NCBI GenBank assembly: GCA_036898135.1
Contig: CM072515.1
Coordinates: 50,285,595 to 50,349,594 of the forward strand
DNA: 64,000 nucleotides
Source of the DNA: Oncomelania hupensis
Lineage: Eukaryota > Mollusca > Gastropoda > Littorinimorpha > Pomatiopsidae
Direction: 5' to 3'
This document shows positions 43,676 through 54,239 of the stretch, in pieces. The notes beneath the pieces are model-generated. The model had not been told where the DNA came from. It ran no database searches and was given only the letters and a program-made list of their open reading frames with translations. Every line of letters begins with the position of its first letter. Within the stretch, counting starts at the first letter, position 1. The translations under genes and the position numbers were made by a program.

Positions 43676-43679
<4 letters not shown>
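43250..43679. other. No recognisable gene
   Basis: 43,260-43,350 (TTCGGGGCGCTTGACC and TGCTGCAAGTGGATGCC) resembles 31,925-31,980, a possible old shared repeat. Confidence 0.4.

Positions 43680-43761
<82 letters not shown>
43680..43761. repeat. (CT)n microsatellite
   Basis: CT array with one T insertion. Confidence 0.95.
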
Positions 43762-43764
<3 letters not shown>

Positions 43765-43782
43765 CTGCGAAAGGGGGTCGGG

Positions 43783-44105
43783 TAGCACAGTTGGTAGTAG
43801 GCTGGTTTCCGATGCCGAAGGTCGCGGATTCGAACTCAGCATGTGGCGAACGTACGTGACTTCGGCACGAAAATGTTCAGGTCGCCGAATGTCTCCTCCC
43901 TCCCTTCAATAATGGGATTGGCTGCAGTCTACCTAAAAAATAAAATAAATAAATAAAATAAAATTCAATTCTTTCCGTCTTCTAATAGCTAGACTTACCT
44001 TTACGCCACCAAATGTTTGATGGTGAATGTGTTTGCTGTGTATGTAGGAGTGCCTGTAACATGTGAGCTTTGAGTGTGACTTAGGAATACGGCGCGTATA
44101 GCATC

Positions 44106-44107
<2 letters not shown>
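43783..44107 (+). mobile_element. SINE-B with tRNA-like head
   Basis: A-box-like GGTAGCACAGTTGGTAGTAG, then ATGCCGAAGGTCGCGGATTC (B box GGATTCGAACTC). The body has CTCCCTCCCTTCAATAATGG and TTTCCGTCTTCTAATAGC. The 3' end at AATACGGCGCGTATAGCATCC runs directly into (ATT)n. Confidence 0.75.

Positions 44108-44196
<89 letters not shown>
44108..44196. repeat. (ATT)n at SINE-B 3' end
   Basis: About 29 ATT units. Confidence 0.95.
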
Positions 44197-44219
44197 ATTA
44201 CCCTAGTTAGAATAGTTGA

Positions 44220-44750
44220 TTAATAGTTAGGTACCTCTTCTTCTTCTTCTTCTTCTTCTCCTTCTCTTCCTCCTTTCTCTTCTTCTTCCTCTGGTTATTC
44301 TTCGTCTTGCTCGTCCTCCTTCCCCTTCTCTCTCTCTCATACTCCCTCCTCCTCCTCTTCCTTCTTCTTCGCCCTTCTCTTCTGCTCTCCTCCTTCTGCG
44401 GAGGTCAGCAAAAGTGTGAGAACGCGAACTATCGTTTCTCCCATCAAATCTTTATGTAGCCTTATTCTTTTCCGCCACCCTTTCCCGTCCTCCCGTCCTC
44501 TCGCTCTCCTTCCTAGTACCCATAGTCGCGTATAGTCTGCCCTATCCCTACGTCTCAGCTCCGCCTTTTCTGTTCCCATCTACCTCTTACTCCTCCACCC
44601 TCCTCTTCTTCCTTCGTCTTATTCTCCTCCTCGTCTTTTTTGTACCTATTCTTCCTCACTTCGCCTCCCCTTGCTCCGTCTCTTTCTTCTTCCCAAATCT
44701 TCGTTTTTAAAATTCTTTTTTTAATTTAAAAAAAAAAGATCTTGTTTAAT
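44220..44750. other. CT-rich low-complexity segment
   Basis: CTT, CCT and CTC runs throughout. No gene or family recognised. Confidence 0.6.
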
Positions 44751-44754
44751 GTTT

Positions 44755-45005
44755 CGTCCAGCTCAAGAGCAGCTGCAGGCGCTGGTCGATTCAGGACCTA
44801 GGCGCCCACTTGCAGACTTTGGGCGCACTGCCTGAGGCCCATACAACTGAGCACAATCCTGGGCGTCCGGAAAAAGGGGGAGAAGGGAACTAACGCCTGC
44901 TGGCTGTATTTGTGTCTTCTCCTTCTCCTTCCAAGACGGATTAGATCTGCCGGAAATAAAAGGGACAAATCCCGACAGGAAGAGACCTTCAATAGTCAAA
45001 GATTA
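44755..45005 (-). mobile_element. SINE-A2 partial copy
   Basis: CAGCTCAAGAGCAGCTGCAGG, CGACTGGTCGATTCAGG-like end, TTTGGGCGCACTGCCTGAGG and ATACAACTGAGCACAATCC follow the inverted SINE-A2 order. The body decays after about 44,900. Confidence 0.65.
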
Positions 45006-45009
45006 CGGG

Positions 45010-45470
45010 ATGAGCTCCAAGGTTATTGCATTGAAGAAATCCCGTATAGAAATACAACATCATATTAAACATAGTTTACTTGGACAATATATATTTGACA
45101 CACATTTTGAAGAGCAGAGTAAAGTCTCAAGAGCTATTTCCTCAATGGCAAATCGAATATGGCTCAATGCAATAAGACCGAAATATTGTAAAAATGTTTT
45201 ATGTGCCTGTGACAGACCTTTGTCTTTAGAACACATTTTGTTTGCATGCTCTATTCTTGCCCCTATTTTACCGCTGGAGATGAATGACAAAATGTCCTTA
45301 AAAGAAATTAATTATCCTTTGTGTATTACCCTAGCGAAAATAATCTTTGATTCGCCTGTTGCAAGATTAATATAATCGTTTAATTTTTTTATTTTTTTTT
45401 TTGGGGGGGTCTTATTATCTTGATGAATTAAGACAATAAAATCAACAACAACAACAACAATAGTCAAATA
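45010..45470 (+). mobile_element. LINE C-terminal fragment with 3' tail
   Basis: A 121-codon open frame (45,010-45,375) contains ANRIWLNAIRPKYCKNVLCAC and LEHILFACSILAP. This Cys-His knuckle pattern (CxC...HxxxxC) is usual at the end of Jockey/I-like LINEs. A T-rich 3'UTR then ends in TTGATGAATTAAGACAATAA and a CAA tandem tail. It is 5'-truncated. Confidence 0.65.
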
Positions 45471-45520
45471 TTACGGGATGAGCTTACGGGAGTCGTAATT
45501 CATTAGTATGAAATTCCGTA

Positions 45521-45522
45521 CC

Positions 45523-45592
<70 letters not shown>
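45521..45592. repeat. (ATT)n at SINE-A2 3' end
   Basis: About 24 ATT units abut the inverted SINE-A2 end (TTTTTATAGCGC). Confidence 0.95.
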
Positions 45593-45593
<1 letters not shown>

Positions 45594-45595
45594 TT

Positions 45596-46012
45596 TATAG
45601 CGCACTTATCTCGCCGTACTTGACCAGACTCTAGCCGCTGGCCGATACAGGATCTAACTCAAACCGCCCGAGACGCCCACCCGCAGCCTTTGGGCGCATG
45701 GTCTGACGCTCGAACAACTGAGCACTGTCCTGGCCAGCCAGGCATGGGGGAGAAGGACCTAAGTGCATGCTGGGTGTGTTCTTGTTACCGGCACTCACCC
45801 GTCTAGGACATGAGCGTCAGGATCTTTAAAGTCCGTTAAGATGGAATTTATGCGACACACAGACTAGACCTCGTTTTACACTCTCATCCGAAGGAGTAGG
45901 AAACGGGAGTAAAGTGTCTTTCCCAGGGACACAACACAATGGCCCGGACAGGGCTCGAACCCGGGACCTTCAGATCCGCAATCCAAAGTACTACCATTAG
46001 ACCACCGTGCCT
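45596..46012 (-). mobile_element. SINE-A2, full length
   Basis: The minus-strand head has an A box (TGGTCTAATGGTAG, 45,991-46,004) and a B box (CCCGGGTTCGAGCCC, about 45,951-45,965). The ~300-bp body has GTGTCCCTGGGAAAGACAC, ACTCCTTCGGATGAGAG and TCCTGACGCTCATGTCC. The shared 3' end is GTTAGATCCTGTATCGGCC to GTGCGCTATA. It is collinear with 49,262-49,690. Confidence 0.85.
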
Positions 46013-46719
46013 TACTGCAGCTTCCATCTACTATGCACACTTCAGTCCCCGCCTATTAATAATTCTTCTTCCACTCCTCGGCTTTTAGCTCTACTATCAT
46101 CATCCTCCTCCACCGTTCTCATCACTTACCACTGCACCCTTCCCCTTCCCTCCTAACCTCACCAAATCCGTCTTCCATTACTTACACACTGGTCCTTAAT
46201 TCCCTCTTCCATCAACATCAGTCCCAGTCATGGGTGGAATGTTTCCTTGTTACCCACTACCAACGTTAAAGACCTACCCCACGGTTCCCTATCCCACCCA
46301 CCCCTTCTTCTACACACACAGACAAGTAAAAAAAATTGGGGGGTGGAGGGGGTTCTTACGGCACGATATTTCGTTCTTCTGCACATTTGATCGTAGGATA
46401 CCGCCTACCAATTGGTTAAAATAAAGCTTAATTACCAGCAGAAATAGCTTCTCAAAAATCCTGGGCAAAATCAGAAACTAACTCAAACCGCAGTCACATC
46501 TCACGAACACATGTACCACCCCGAATGACCTAAAATCGATGCGCGTTTATTTCAGTCTGAACCCTTCTTTTTTTCTCTTTTGCCAGAATGACCGTGATTT
46601 TAACGTGCCGATGCGGCGATACCGGAGAGGATTAAGGGAGGAGGAGAGAGGTGGAGAAAGGTAACGGAAGTGAACCATCATATAAAGAATCACCACAGTA
46701 TGTCGCTTCTGTGAGACAA
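46013..46719. other. Pyrimidine-rich unassigned segment
   Basis: CT/CC-rich to about 46,330. 46,430-46,500 weakly resembles SINE-A. 46,585-46,610 resembles 24,915-24,940. No gene. Confidence 0.45.
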
Positions 46720-46805
46720 AAATCTAAAATCTGTCGCCAATCTCGGGTTGCGAACCCAGGTTCTACCCGGCACTCTAGGAGTGGATTGTACCACTGGGCC
46801 ATTCT
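46720..46805 (-). mobile_element. tRNA-like SINE head
   Basis: The minus strand has ATGGCCCAGTGGTACAATCC (A-box-like) and CCTGGGTTCGCAACCCG (B-box-like). No complete cloverleaf, so SINE or pseudogene. Confidence 0.55.
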
Positions 46806-46813
46806 GGTACATC

Positions 46814-46816
<3 letters not shown>

Positions 46817-46897
<81 letters not shown>

Positions 46898-46977
46898 ACA
46901 ACAACAACAACAACAACAACATCGATCATCATCATCATCATCATCATCATTATAATAATAATAATAATAATAATAAT
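46817..46977. repeat. (ATC)n(CAA)n(ATC)n(AAT)n array
   Basis: Compound trinucleotide tract ending at the poly-A side of the L1-like fragment. Confidence 0.95.
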
Positions 46978-47650
46978 TTTTTTTTTTTAATAATTTTTTT
47001 TTATTCACCATAAACATATTACACTTTTATACATTCTGTTGTTAATTCATTAGCACGGTGATGTTTTAAATTTAAAGAAAGAAAAAGGAATGAGAAAAAA
47101 AGATAAACATAAAAGACGATCATAAAGGAAAAACACGAAAAGAAAGGGAAACAATATTACATAAACAGTGGCCTGTAGAAATGCCAAAGTGTTTCAAATT
47201 GCACATATTGCATGGATAATGTTGCATTCCATCTGTCAATGTCATATCTAGATTTAAGCATTTTGGTAAACCCGATTAGTGAAGGTAATTCCTGCTTAAA
47301 TTTACAACTATACAAATACGATTTTGCAAGCAGCAGTATCAAATCAAGGACAGCATCTGTCTTAACCCTTTCATGACAACCAAACAATATTAGTTGTTCA
47401 TCCAGCGCTAAGTTATGGACAATTTCACATTTATTATTAATTAATCTTTGAAGAGTCATCCAAAAATTATTACTAACGTTACAATGCCAAAACATATGCT
47501 GAATATTTTCTTTTTCTGATTTACAAAACGTACACAGGTCATCCTCCAGCTTCCCCATTTGTTTACCAATAATATTCGTACCCAAAATTCTGTGAACAAT
47601 TCGTGTTTGTAACCACTTTAGTTTAATGTCTTTAATCTTTGCCAATGTTT
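46978..47650 (-). mobile_element. L1/Tx1-like LINE C-terminal fragment
   Basis: A 162-codon minus-strand frame (47,157-47,645) begins KIKDIKLKWLQTRIVHRILG, followed by LEDDLCTFCKSEKENIQHMF and WHCNVSNNFW. The CxxC...H...C knuckle and KLKWLQxRIxHRILGT are characteristic of Tx1/L1-type C-termini. The 3'UTR ends GTGAATAAAAAAAAATT, a polyadenylation signal and A-rich tail. It is 5'-truncated exactly at a microsatellite. The frame is intact but lacks RT and endonuclease. Confidence 0.8.
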
Positions 47651-47653
47651 TAA

Positions 47654-47654
<1 letters not shown>

Positions 47655-47710
<56 letters not shown>

Positions 47711-47714
47711 CAAA

Positions 47715-47758
<44 letters not shown>

Positions 47759-47766
47759 TTTAAAGA

Positions 47767-47802
<36 letters not shown>

Positions 47803-47810
47803 TTTAAAGA

Positions 47811-47864
<54 letters not shown>

Positions 47865-47872
47865 TTTAAAGA

Positions 47873-47938
<66 letters not shown>

Positions 47939-47946
47939 TTTAAAGA

Positions 47947-48042
<96 letters not shown>
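47655..48042. repeat. Higher-order (AAT)n array ending in inverted (ATT)n
   Basis: AAT blocks of varied length are separated by ATTTTAAAGAAAT at least four times (about 47,758, 47,803, 47,863 and 47,938). At 47,987 the array flips to ATT, so AAT and ATT halves can form a hairpin of about 50 bp per arm. Confidence 0.95.
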
Positions 48043-48045
<3 letters not shown>

Positions 48046-48183
48046 ACATTGAAACCAACAGGCGCATGAAGAAAATGAATTTACAACCACGCACCCAAAA
48101 CACACAAAAACACTCACAATGGCATAATGGACACACACACACACTCACACACACCCACACACACACCCACTCACACACATTTT

Positions 48184-48474
48184 TGTAGAAACGACGTTCT
48201 GATGACTGTTGTGAGAAAAACCTAGGGATTATTTTGACACACTTTCCATTTCTTTGACATTATTTTGACATTTTCCAATTTTTGAAGCTATCCCTAACCC
48301 TAAACCTAACCCAAACCCCTTTCCCAAACCCTAACCCTAACCCTTAACCTAACCCTAAAACAGTTCTAACTCAAAGGAGCACTTTTTTGACGTCAAAATA
48401 GTACGGCCTTCCAGAAAAGTCAGAAGAAGCCATGTGGAGTTTCATGTGTGTGTCATCAGAACGTCGTTTCTACA
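48184..48474. mobile_element. MITE with telomere-like core
   Basis: Perfect 23-bp terminal inverted repeats (48,184-48,206 and 48,452-48,474) contain GAAACGACGTTCTGATGAC and its complement. The interior is AT-rich with TTTTGACATT units. A tract of CCTAACCC-type repeats occupies about 48,290-48,355. No ORF. Terminal TGTA/TACA leaves a TA target duplication possible. Confidence 0.75.
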
Positions 48475-48479
48475 TGCCC

Positions 48480-49261
48480 AGACGCACACAGTGGAAATAC
48501 GAACAACAACAACAACAATGAAGATGAAAACGAGGGGGGGGGGACAAGCAGAAGTTTTGAAATACCACTGGTGGGTCTTTAAAACAAATACAAATAAAGC
48601 GTGGAGTCCGTGAACGAACGACATACACTACAGAGAGGGGAAGAGAGAGCGTCAGCACAGAGTCGGTGATACGATAGATTGATGCGTGGCCGACGGGAGG
48701 GATGGGAATGGTGGGGTTGGGTGAGGGTGTGTATGTGTGTGTGCGGAGGGGTAGAAAAAAGGCCATACAAATTGGGCAGAAGAGGTCAAAGGGTATACAA
48801 GAGGAAGTAGAGACGTCTGGCAAGGAATAAATGTGTACAAGGCGGGGGTGGAAAAAACACAGAGCTGGACGACTGAATGAAAGCGCCAGGTTCCCAGGAA
48901 GAAAAACCTGCCTGTAACCCGCAAGGTGCCTGATAGCAAAAAGGTGGCGGTGACTGTGCAGCGCCTTGCAAAATAGACCTTGAGTAGCTATCGGGATGTT
49001 TGTAAGCTTCTATAGGCAGACAGCCCGAAAGCGACCCTGACGTTTTTCTCAGTGTCAGAGGTTGTTGAGGGTTTCAGCCTACAAGCATCTACTTATCCTT
49101 CACAGATCTCCAAAACGCAGCTAGCTTCAAGAACATCTGTTTAGTGGAAACTATGGCATACATCCTGTAGCTAAGAACCGGGTTTTAGAAAAACACCTTG
49201 AATGACTTTGCTGGCCAGAAGGAAACTGACCGATTTTGATCTAAGCGCTACAATATTTATT
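48480..49261. other. No recognisable gene or repeat
   Basis: Purine-rich GT/GG stretches at 48,600-48,860. Overlapping minus-strand ORFs show no protein character. Confidence 0.45.
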
Positions 49262-49690
49262 TAGGTTTCCGTGTGGTCTAATGGTAGTGCTTCGGCTTGG
49301 GGATCTGAAAGTCCCGGGTTCGAGCCCTGGCCGGGCCATTGTGATGTGTCCCTGGGAAATACACTTTACTCCTGTTTTCCTACTCCTTCGGATGAGAGTA
49401 TAAACCGAGGTCTAGTCTGTGTGTCGCATACATTCCATCATAACGGACTTTAAAGATCCTGACGCTCATGTCCTAGACGGGTGAGTGCCGGTAACAAGAA
49501 CACGCCCAGCATGCACTTGGTCCTTCTCCCCCATCCCTGGCAGCCCAGGATTGTGCTAAGTTGTCCGGGCGTCAGATTATGCGCCTAAAGGCTGCGGGTG
49601 GGCGTCTCGGGCGGTTTGAGTTAGATCCTGTATCGGCCAGCGCCTTGATCCTTAGGCTAAGGCGCCTTACAAATGACGAACATTATTACG
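49262..49690 (+). mobile_element. SINE-A2, full length
   Basis: A box TGGTCTAATGGTAG (49,274) and B box CCGGGTTCGAGCCC (49,314). The body is as in the 45.6-kb copy. The 3' end is GATCCTGTATCGGCCAGCGCC, then GGCGCCTTACAAATGACG. Two well-preserved full-length copies suggest recent activity of this family. Confidence 0.85.
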
Positions 49691-49784
49691 ATTACCATTG
49701 GTACGAACTTGTGTGTGTGTTTGGGTATATGTCTGAGCGGGGCTCCTTGTGTGTGTGTATGTGTGTGTATATGTTTGGATATGT

Positions 49785-50060
49785 GTACTTGTTTACACGG
49801 TGTTATTTGGACAAACCAGTGAACACATTCTACATAACTTGTTTTGACTGACCTTCTGTTTTGATGTCAAACCAATGATCCGTTAGGGTTAGGGCTGTGT
49901 TATGGTAAGGGTCAGGGTGAGGGTAAGGGTTAGGGGTAGGGTTAGAGTTAGTGTTAGAACACTTAAAGGTACTTAAAAAGGGGGACGTAATATGACCCAT
50001 TATTAGCACAACGTCTGTGGCGTTTCATGAACGTCATAATAACACCGTGAAAACAAGTAC
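49785..50060. mobile_element. Second MITE with telomere-like core
   Basis: Terminal inverted repeats GTACTTGTTTACACGGTG and CACCGTGAAAACAAGTAC extend over about 23 bp with one mismatch. The interior has TTAGGG-type repeats at 49,880-49,957. The TIR differs from the 48.2-kb element. Confidence 0.75.
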
Positions 50061-50260
50061 GAGCGAGCGTGTGTGTGAGCGTGTGTGAGTGCGTGTGCGT
50101 GTATGTGAGTGTGTGTGCGTGTGCGCGCGCATGCGTGTGCTAATGTATTTCCGGTAATACTAACGCTTTTTCTTGAACAAATACCTAGAGCTAAAGAATC
50201 GTCAGAAAACGAGCATATAAGTCGTCGTTCTCATCCTCCTGCGCCTTCCCCTCTTCCTCC
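50061..50260. repeat. GT-rich tract and spacer
   Basis: Impure GTGTGAGC repeats to about 50,140, then unassigned sequence. Confidence 0.7.
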
Positions 50261-50262
50261 AT

Positions 50263-50275
<13 letters not shown>

Positions 50276-50320
<45 letters not shown>

Positions 50321-50349
50321 TCTTTGTCTTTTTGTCCTTCGTTGTTGTG

Positions 50350-50415
<66 letters not shown>

Positions 50416-50478
50416 GTTGTCTTTTTTTTCATTCTTTGTTGTGGTCATCATCGTTATCGTCATCATCATCATCATCAT
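50276..50478. repeat. Two (ATC)n arrays
   Basis: ATC arrays at 50,276-50,320 and 50,350-50,415, with shorter units to 50,478. Confidence 0.95.
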
Positions 50479-50786
50479 GACTTTTTTCCTTTTCTTTATC
50501 CATCTTCACCACCATCTCACGATACCTTTCCATGATACAAAAGTTCGGTGTTGCACAGTAAGCTTACAGTTCGCATAGTTTCACAGCCAGCTCCAGCATG
50601 CATGTCAGCTTCCTACTTTTCTAAAACTCATTCTTGCAAAGATCAGCTGTTTTTCTGTGAATGAACAGACACACACACTCTCTCTCTCTCTTCCCTCCTC
50701 CCCTCCCCCCCTCCACTAAAATCCCTCTCTATCTCTCTCCACCCTTCTTGTGTCTCTCGCTCGTGTTTTATTCAATTCCTTACACC

Positions 50787-50789
<3 letters not shown>
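50479..50789. other. No recognisable gene; CT-rich right half
   Basis: Unassigned. Confidence 0.45.
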
Positions 50790-50872
<83 letters not shown>

Positions 50873-50873
50873 G
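50790..50873. repeat. (CT)n microsatellite
   Basis: CT array with two T insertions. Confidence 0.95.
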
Positions 50874-51097
50874 CCTTCACCCCCTCTCCCATCCTCCCCT
50901 CCGCCATGCACGAGGTATCCAAAATGTGTTTCCAGTGAGCCTTAGTACTATAGTTTGTGTAGGCATAACATAGTTGACAGCTTGCATTATGCCTACGTTA
51001 CTTGATACGGAAGTGCAAAGGACAATACTATCTAACGCGAACTTAGGAATTAGTGGTACATTGCTTGCGAAGACAGCCTAAAGCAAGAAAATCTAGG

Positions 51098-51100
<3 letters not shown>

Positions 51101-51180
<80 letters not shown>
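51101..51180. repeat. (CT)n microsatellite
   Basis: About 40 CT units. Confidence 0.95.
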
Positions 51181-51779
51181 GTGAGAAGCAACAAATTAAT
51201 TCCCGCTCCATGCAGCGAATGCAATTTGCAATCAATGTGAATAACTTGTTCACGAACTGTTGAGTCATGATTGGTTCTCATTTAATATGCATAGTTATCT
51301 GATTGGGTTGGGCAGTTTCTTTGTTGCTTATCCCAATAAACGAGTACAGAATATGAAGGAATCTTTTATTTAGCATCTTGTCGCAAATTGTGGTGACAGA
51401 GTGCCAATGGAGGCGTCCCAACAACATTAAATCTCCTTAATAAAATTACATATTGCACTCTAGAGATAGATAGAATCAAATGACTCTTCTCAGACCAATG
51501 GATTTATTTGTCCTTTAAAGTGCATAATCAATAAGTTAATATTTTATTTAAAGTCTTTTCTCAATATTGGTAAACCTACTCTAGAAGGTGGGGGTTCCCA
51601 GTAGAATGAGATGTCCGTAATGAAAAAAACTCTTAACAGAAGAGTGAATTCATTTGCCTTGTTGACGTGTTATCCCCAATCATTTACGGAAATGTACGGT
51701 TTCGCTTAAACGCACGTGAGAGAATTAATTCAAGCAATCCATTCCACTTCGCACTTGTAAAGTAATTGTAAAGTAACAT
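51181..51779. other. No recognisable gene or repeat
   Basis: AT-rich, non-repetitive within the window. Confidence 0.45.
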
Positions 51780-51915
51780 TGTGCGCCTATCACCTCGAAG
51801 GAAGTTACTCAAGGCGCTGGTCGGAGTCAGGATCTAACTCAAGTTACTCTATACGTCAATTTGAAAGTTCAAGCGCACTGTCAAAACGTCTCAGACCACT
51901 GAGCTACCCCGATCA
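51780..51915 (-). mobile_element. SINE-A copy
   Basis: The minus strand has GGGTAGCTCAGTGGTCTGAG (A box), then GTTAGATCCTGACTCCGACC and CAGCGCCTTGAG. The B box is not recognisable. Confidence 0.7.
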
Positions 51916-51964
51916 ACCTAGATATAAATATATGTTTATTTGATGCCGTAATTTGCACATTTGA

Positions 51965-52260
51965 CACAATGCAGGGGACGCTGAGGCTTTACTCTAATTT
52001 ATCCAACCCCCGTTTACAAAAACAAAATAGAATATAAACATCATTATAAAATATTAACAAAACATATATCTAAAAAATGTCTACCTTGCTAAATAATAAT
52101 ACCATAGTGACCATTTGGCAGAAAGGGTCCAACAACCCCACACTGACCCAAAAGACCCAAAACAAAAAATCAGGAGTTTGGGGAGAGTTTTCAAGATTAT
52201 CTAGCGAAGAAGATTGCACATCAATAGAACAGAGTATGAACGAGAAAGGACAAATGACAG
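51965..52260 (-). mobile_element. Family P internal portion
   Basis: AGGGGACGCTGAGGC, CCCCCGTTTACAAAAAC, TATTAACAAAACATAT and GACCATTTGGCAGAAAGG match the centre of family P. It ends in a (GA)n array where the 5' TATA region would begin. Confidence 0.7.

Positions 52261-52264
<4 letters not shown>

Positions 52265-52353
<89 letters not shown>
52265..52353. repeat. (GA)n microsatellite
   Basis: About 44 pure GA units. Confidence 0.95.
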
Positions 52354-52358
<5 letters not shown>

Positions 52359-52949
52359 TAATATCACCTTCACATTGCCAGAACTTTCGCCAAACACTTT
52401 AGCAATTATTTTGTCAAACTATGTCGATATTTAAAACGCCTTTGAAGTTTAACACAACCATCTATATACATGCTATAAAACGCATGTTCGCTGCAACGTT
52501 CACCAGAAAATAAACTCTGGATGGCACAGAACCTCTCGCTTAGATATGTTCTGTCTTAGTCTCAGGATCTAGCAATCAGAATGTAGAATGAAGCTCTGGA
52601 TGGATACCGCCAAGGAAACTCTGCATGAGTCGACCTCTTCAACTTTTGTACTTATTTTCTATTCTCCATCGCTCCCTCCCCCTCTCTCTCTCTCTCCCTC
52701 CGTCCCTCTACCCTCTCCTCCCATCTCTCCTCTATTTTTAACATGCATCCTGTGTATAGCACATGGAAAACAGATTTAAGGTTTCGCTGTTTCACCTTCT
52801 GCTTTCTCCCCTAAGATTCCACACAGCCTCGCAAATTGATGCCATGTTTCATGTGTTTCGCCTCTCTCCACTAGCGCATGCGCTGTTGGCGTGTGTGTGT
52901 GACGTGTTTGACAAACATGGCGGGTTGCGTTGAGTGGTAGCTTTACACA
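52354..52949. other. No recognisable gene or repeat
   Basis: Includes a CT-rich patch at 52,670-52,735. Confidence 0.45.
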
Positions 52950-53085
52950 GTATAGCATAGCATAGCATAGTATAGTATAGTATAGTATAGTATAGTATAG
53001 TATAGTATAGTATAGTATAGTATAGTATAGTATAGTATAGTATAGTATAGTATAGTATAGTATAGTATAGTATAGTATAGTATAG
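52950..53085. repeat. (TATAG)n pentanucleotide array
   Basis: About 27 units; the first three read CATAG. Confidence 0.95.
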
Positions 53086-53151
53086 GTTTTTGAGTGGATA
53101 ACTTAGTTTACGGCGTTGAATGGCATCGAAGTGTAGTTTACCATAGCATGG

Positions 53152-53600
53152 ATGATATGATGCGAAGCATGGACCCTCACAGCAGATCTCCAACGAAGAA
53201 TACAAAGCATGGAGATGAGGTGCTACAGAAGACTTCTGTGCATTTCCTATACCCAACACATCACCAACGTTGAAGTCCGACAGACCATCACACAAGCCAT
53301 TGGACAACACGATGACCTGCTCACAGTGGTGAAGAAACGGAAACTCCGATGGTATGGCCACGTCACCAGATCATCAGGCCTTGCAAAGACCATTCTGCAA
53401 GGCACAGTGCAAGGAGGTAGAAGAAGGGGGAGACCGAAAAAGAGGTGGGAGGACAACATTCGAGAATGGACTGGTTTGACACTGAGCGAAGCCATGAGGG
53501 CTGCTGAGGACAGAGAAAGATGGAGTATGCTGGTTAAGCGATCATCTGTGGTGCCCCTACGACCTTCGGGTTATGGGACAGGATAGGATAGGATAGGATG
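53152..53600 (+). mobile_element. LINE-1 (RTE-like) 3' terminus with GGATA tail
   Basis: The cleanest copy of the 3' end. An uninterrupted 125-codon frame (53,209-53,586) has RCYRRLLCISYTQHITNVEV, KKRKLRWYGHVTRSSGLAKT and GGRRRGRPKKRWEDNIREW. The stop codon sits at the start of the tail (GGATAGGATAGGATAGGATG). It is 5'-truncated just after the RT domain, so inactive. Confidence 0.85.
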
Positions 53601-54149
53601 ATATGAAGCCCTAGGCCCTTAGTCCTCAAGATAAGTCAGTTGTTATGATTTTGTAGTGACCCACTGTTTTGTTCTCTGCTTACAGGTGAAAAAAAAATTT
53701 TTTACATGGATTTTACATTATATTTGTCACCCCTACGGGCGAAATTCATATCGCATTCTCGGCGAAATCACGGTAGCTGCAGGGTCGCGCCACCCAGGAC
53801 GAATGCCGTAGTGCTTCCTGGGTTCGCTTCCAAGGCGTATTACTTTTAACATTCCACGGTAGCTGGAACGTTAGCGGGTTTACAATAAGATCCATATCAC
53901 TGTTCCTTGTCTCCTCTTCGTTTTACACCGTCCGTTGTTCCTCAAAACGGTAACTCACGAGTGCCACGGGCACGTCACGCTGAAGCTGCGACCTCAAGGG
54001 AATGCGCGCAAACACGCTTGTCTCGATCCCAATCACTGATAAACCCCAAAAGCTGCTGCCTTGTAACGTTAACTGTAGACCTGGTGGTAGGGAACCCCTG
54101 AGAGTTCATAGAACGTAAGAGGACGAACAACACGACAGCGATAGAAGCC
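53601..54149. other. No recognisable gene or repeat
   Basis: 53,740-53,880 contains two CACGGTAGCTG copies about 80 bp apart (CACGGTAGCTGCAGG and CACGGTAGCTGGAAC). Confidence 0.45.
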
Positions 54150-54235
54150 TCGGGAGGATTGAGTTAGATCCTGTATCGACCAGCGCCTTCAGCAGCTCTT
54201 GAGCGGATAAAAGCGCTAGATAAAAACCGGATTAA
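54150..54235 (+). mobile_element. SINE-A 3'-end fragment
   Basis: GAGTTAGATCCTGTATCGACC, AGCGCCTTCAGCAGCTCTTG and AAAGCGCTAGATAAAAACCG. Confidence 0.75.
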
Positions 54236-54239
54236 ATAA

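Noticed and set aside
48290..48355. Chromosome end or fusion point, suggested by CCCTAA repeats
   Set aside because: The tract is short, degenerate and enclosed by MITE inverted repeats.
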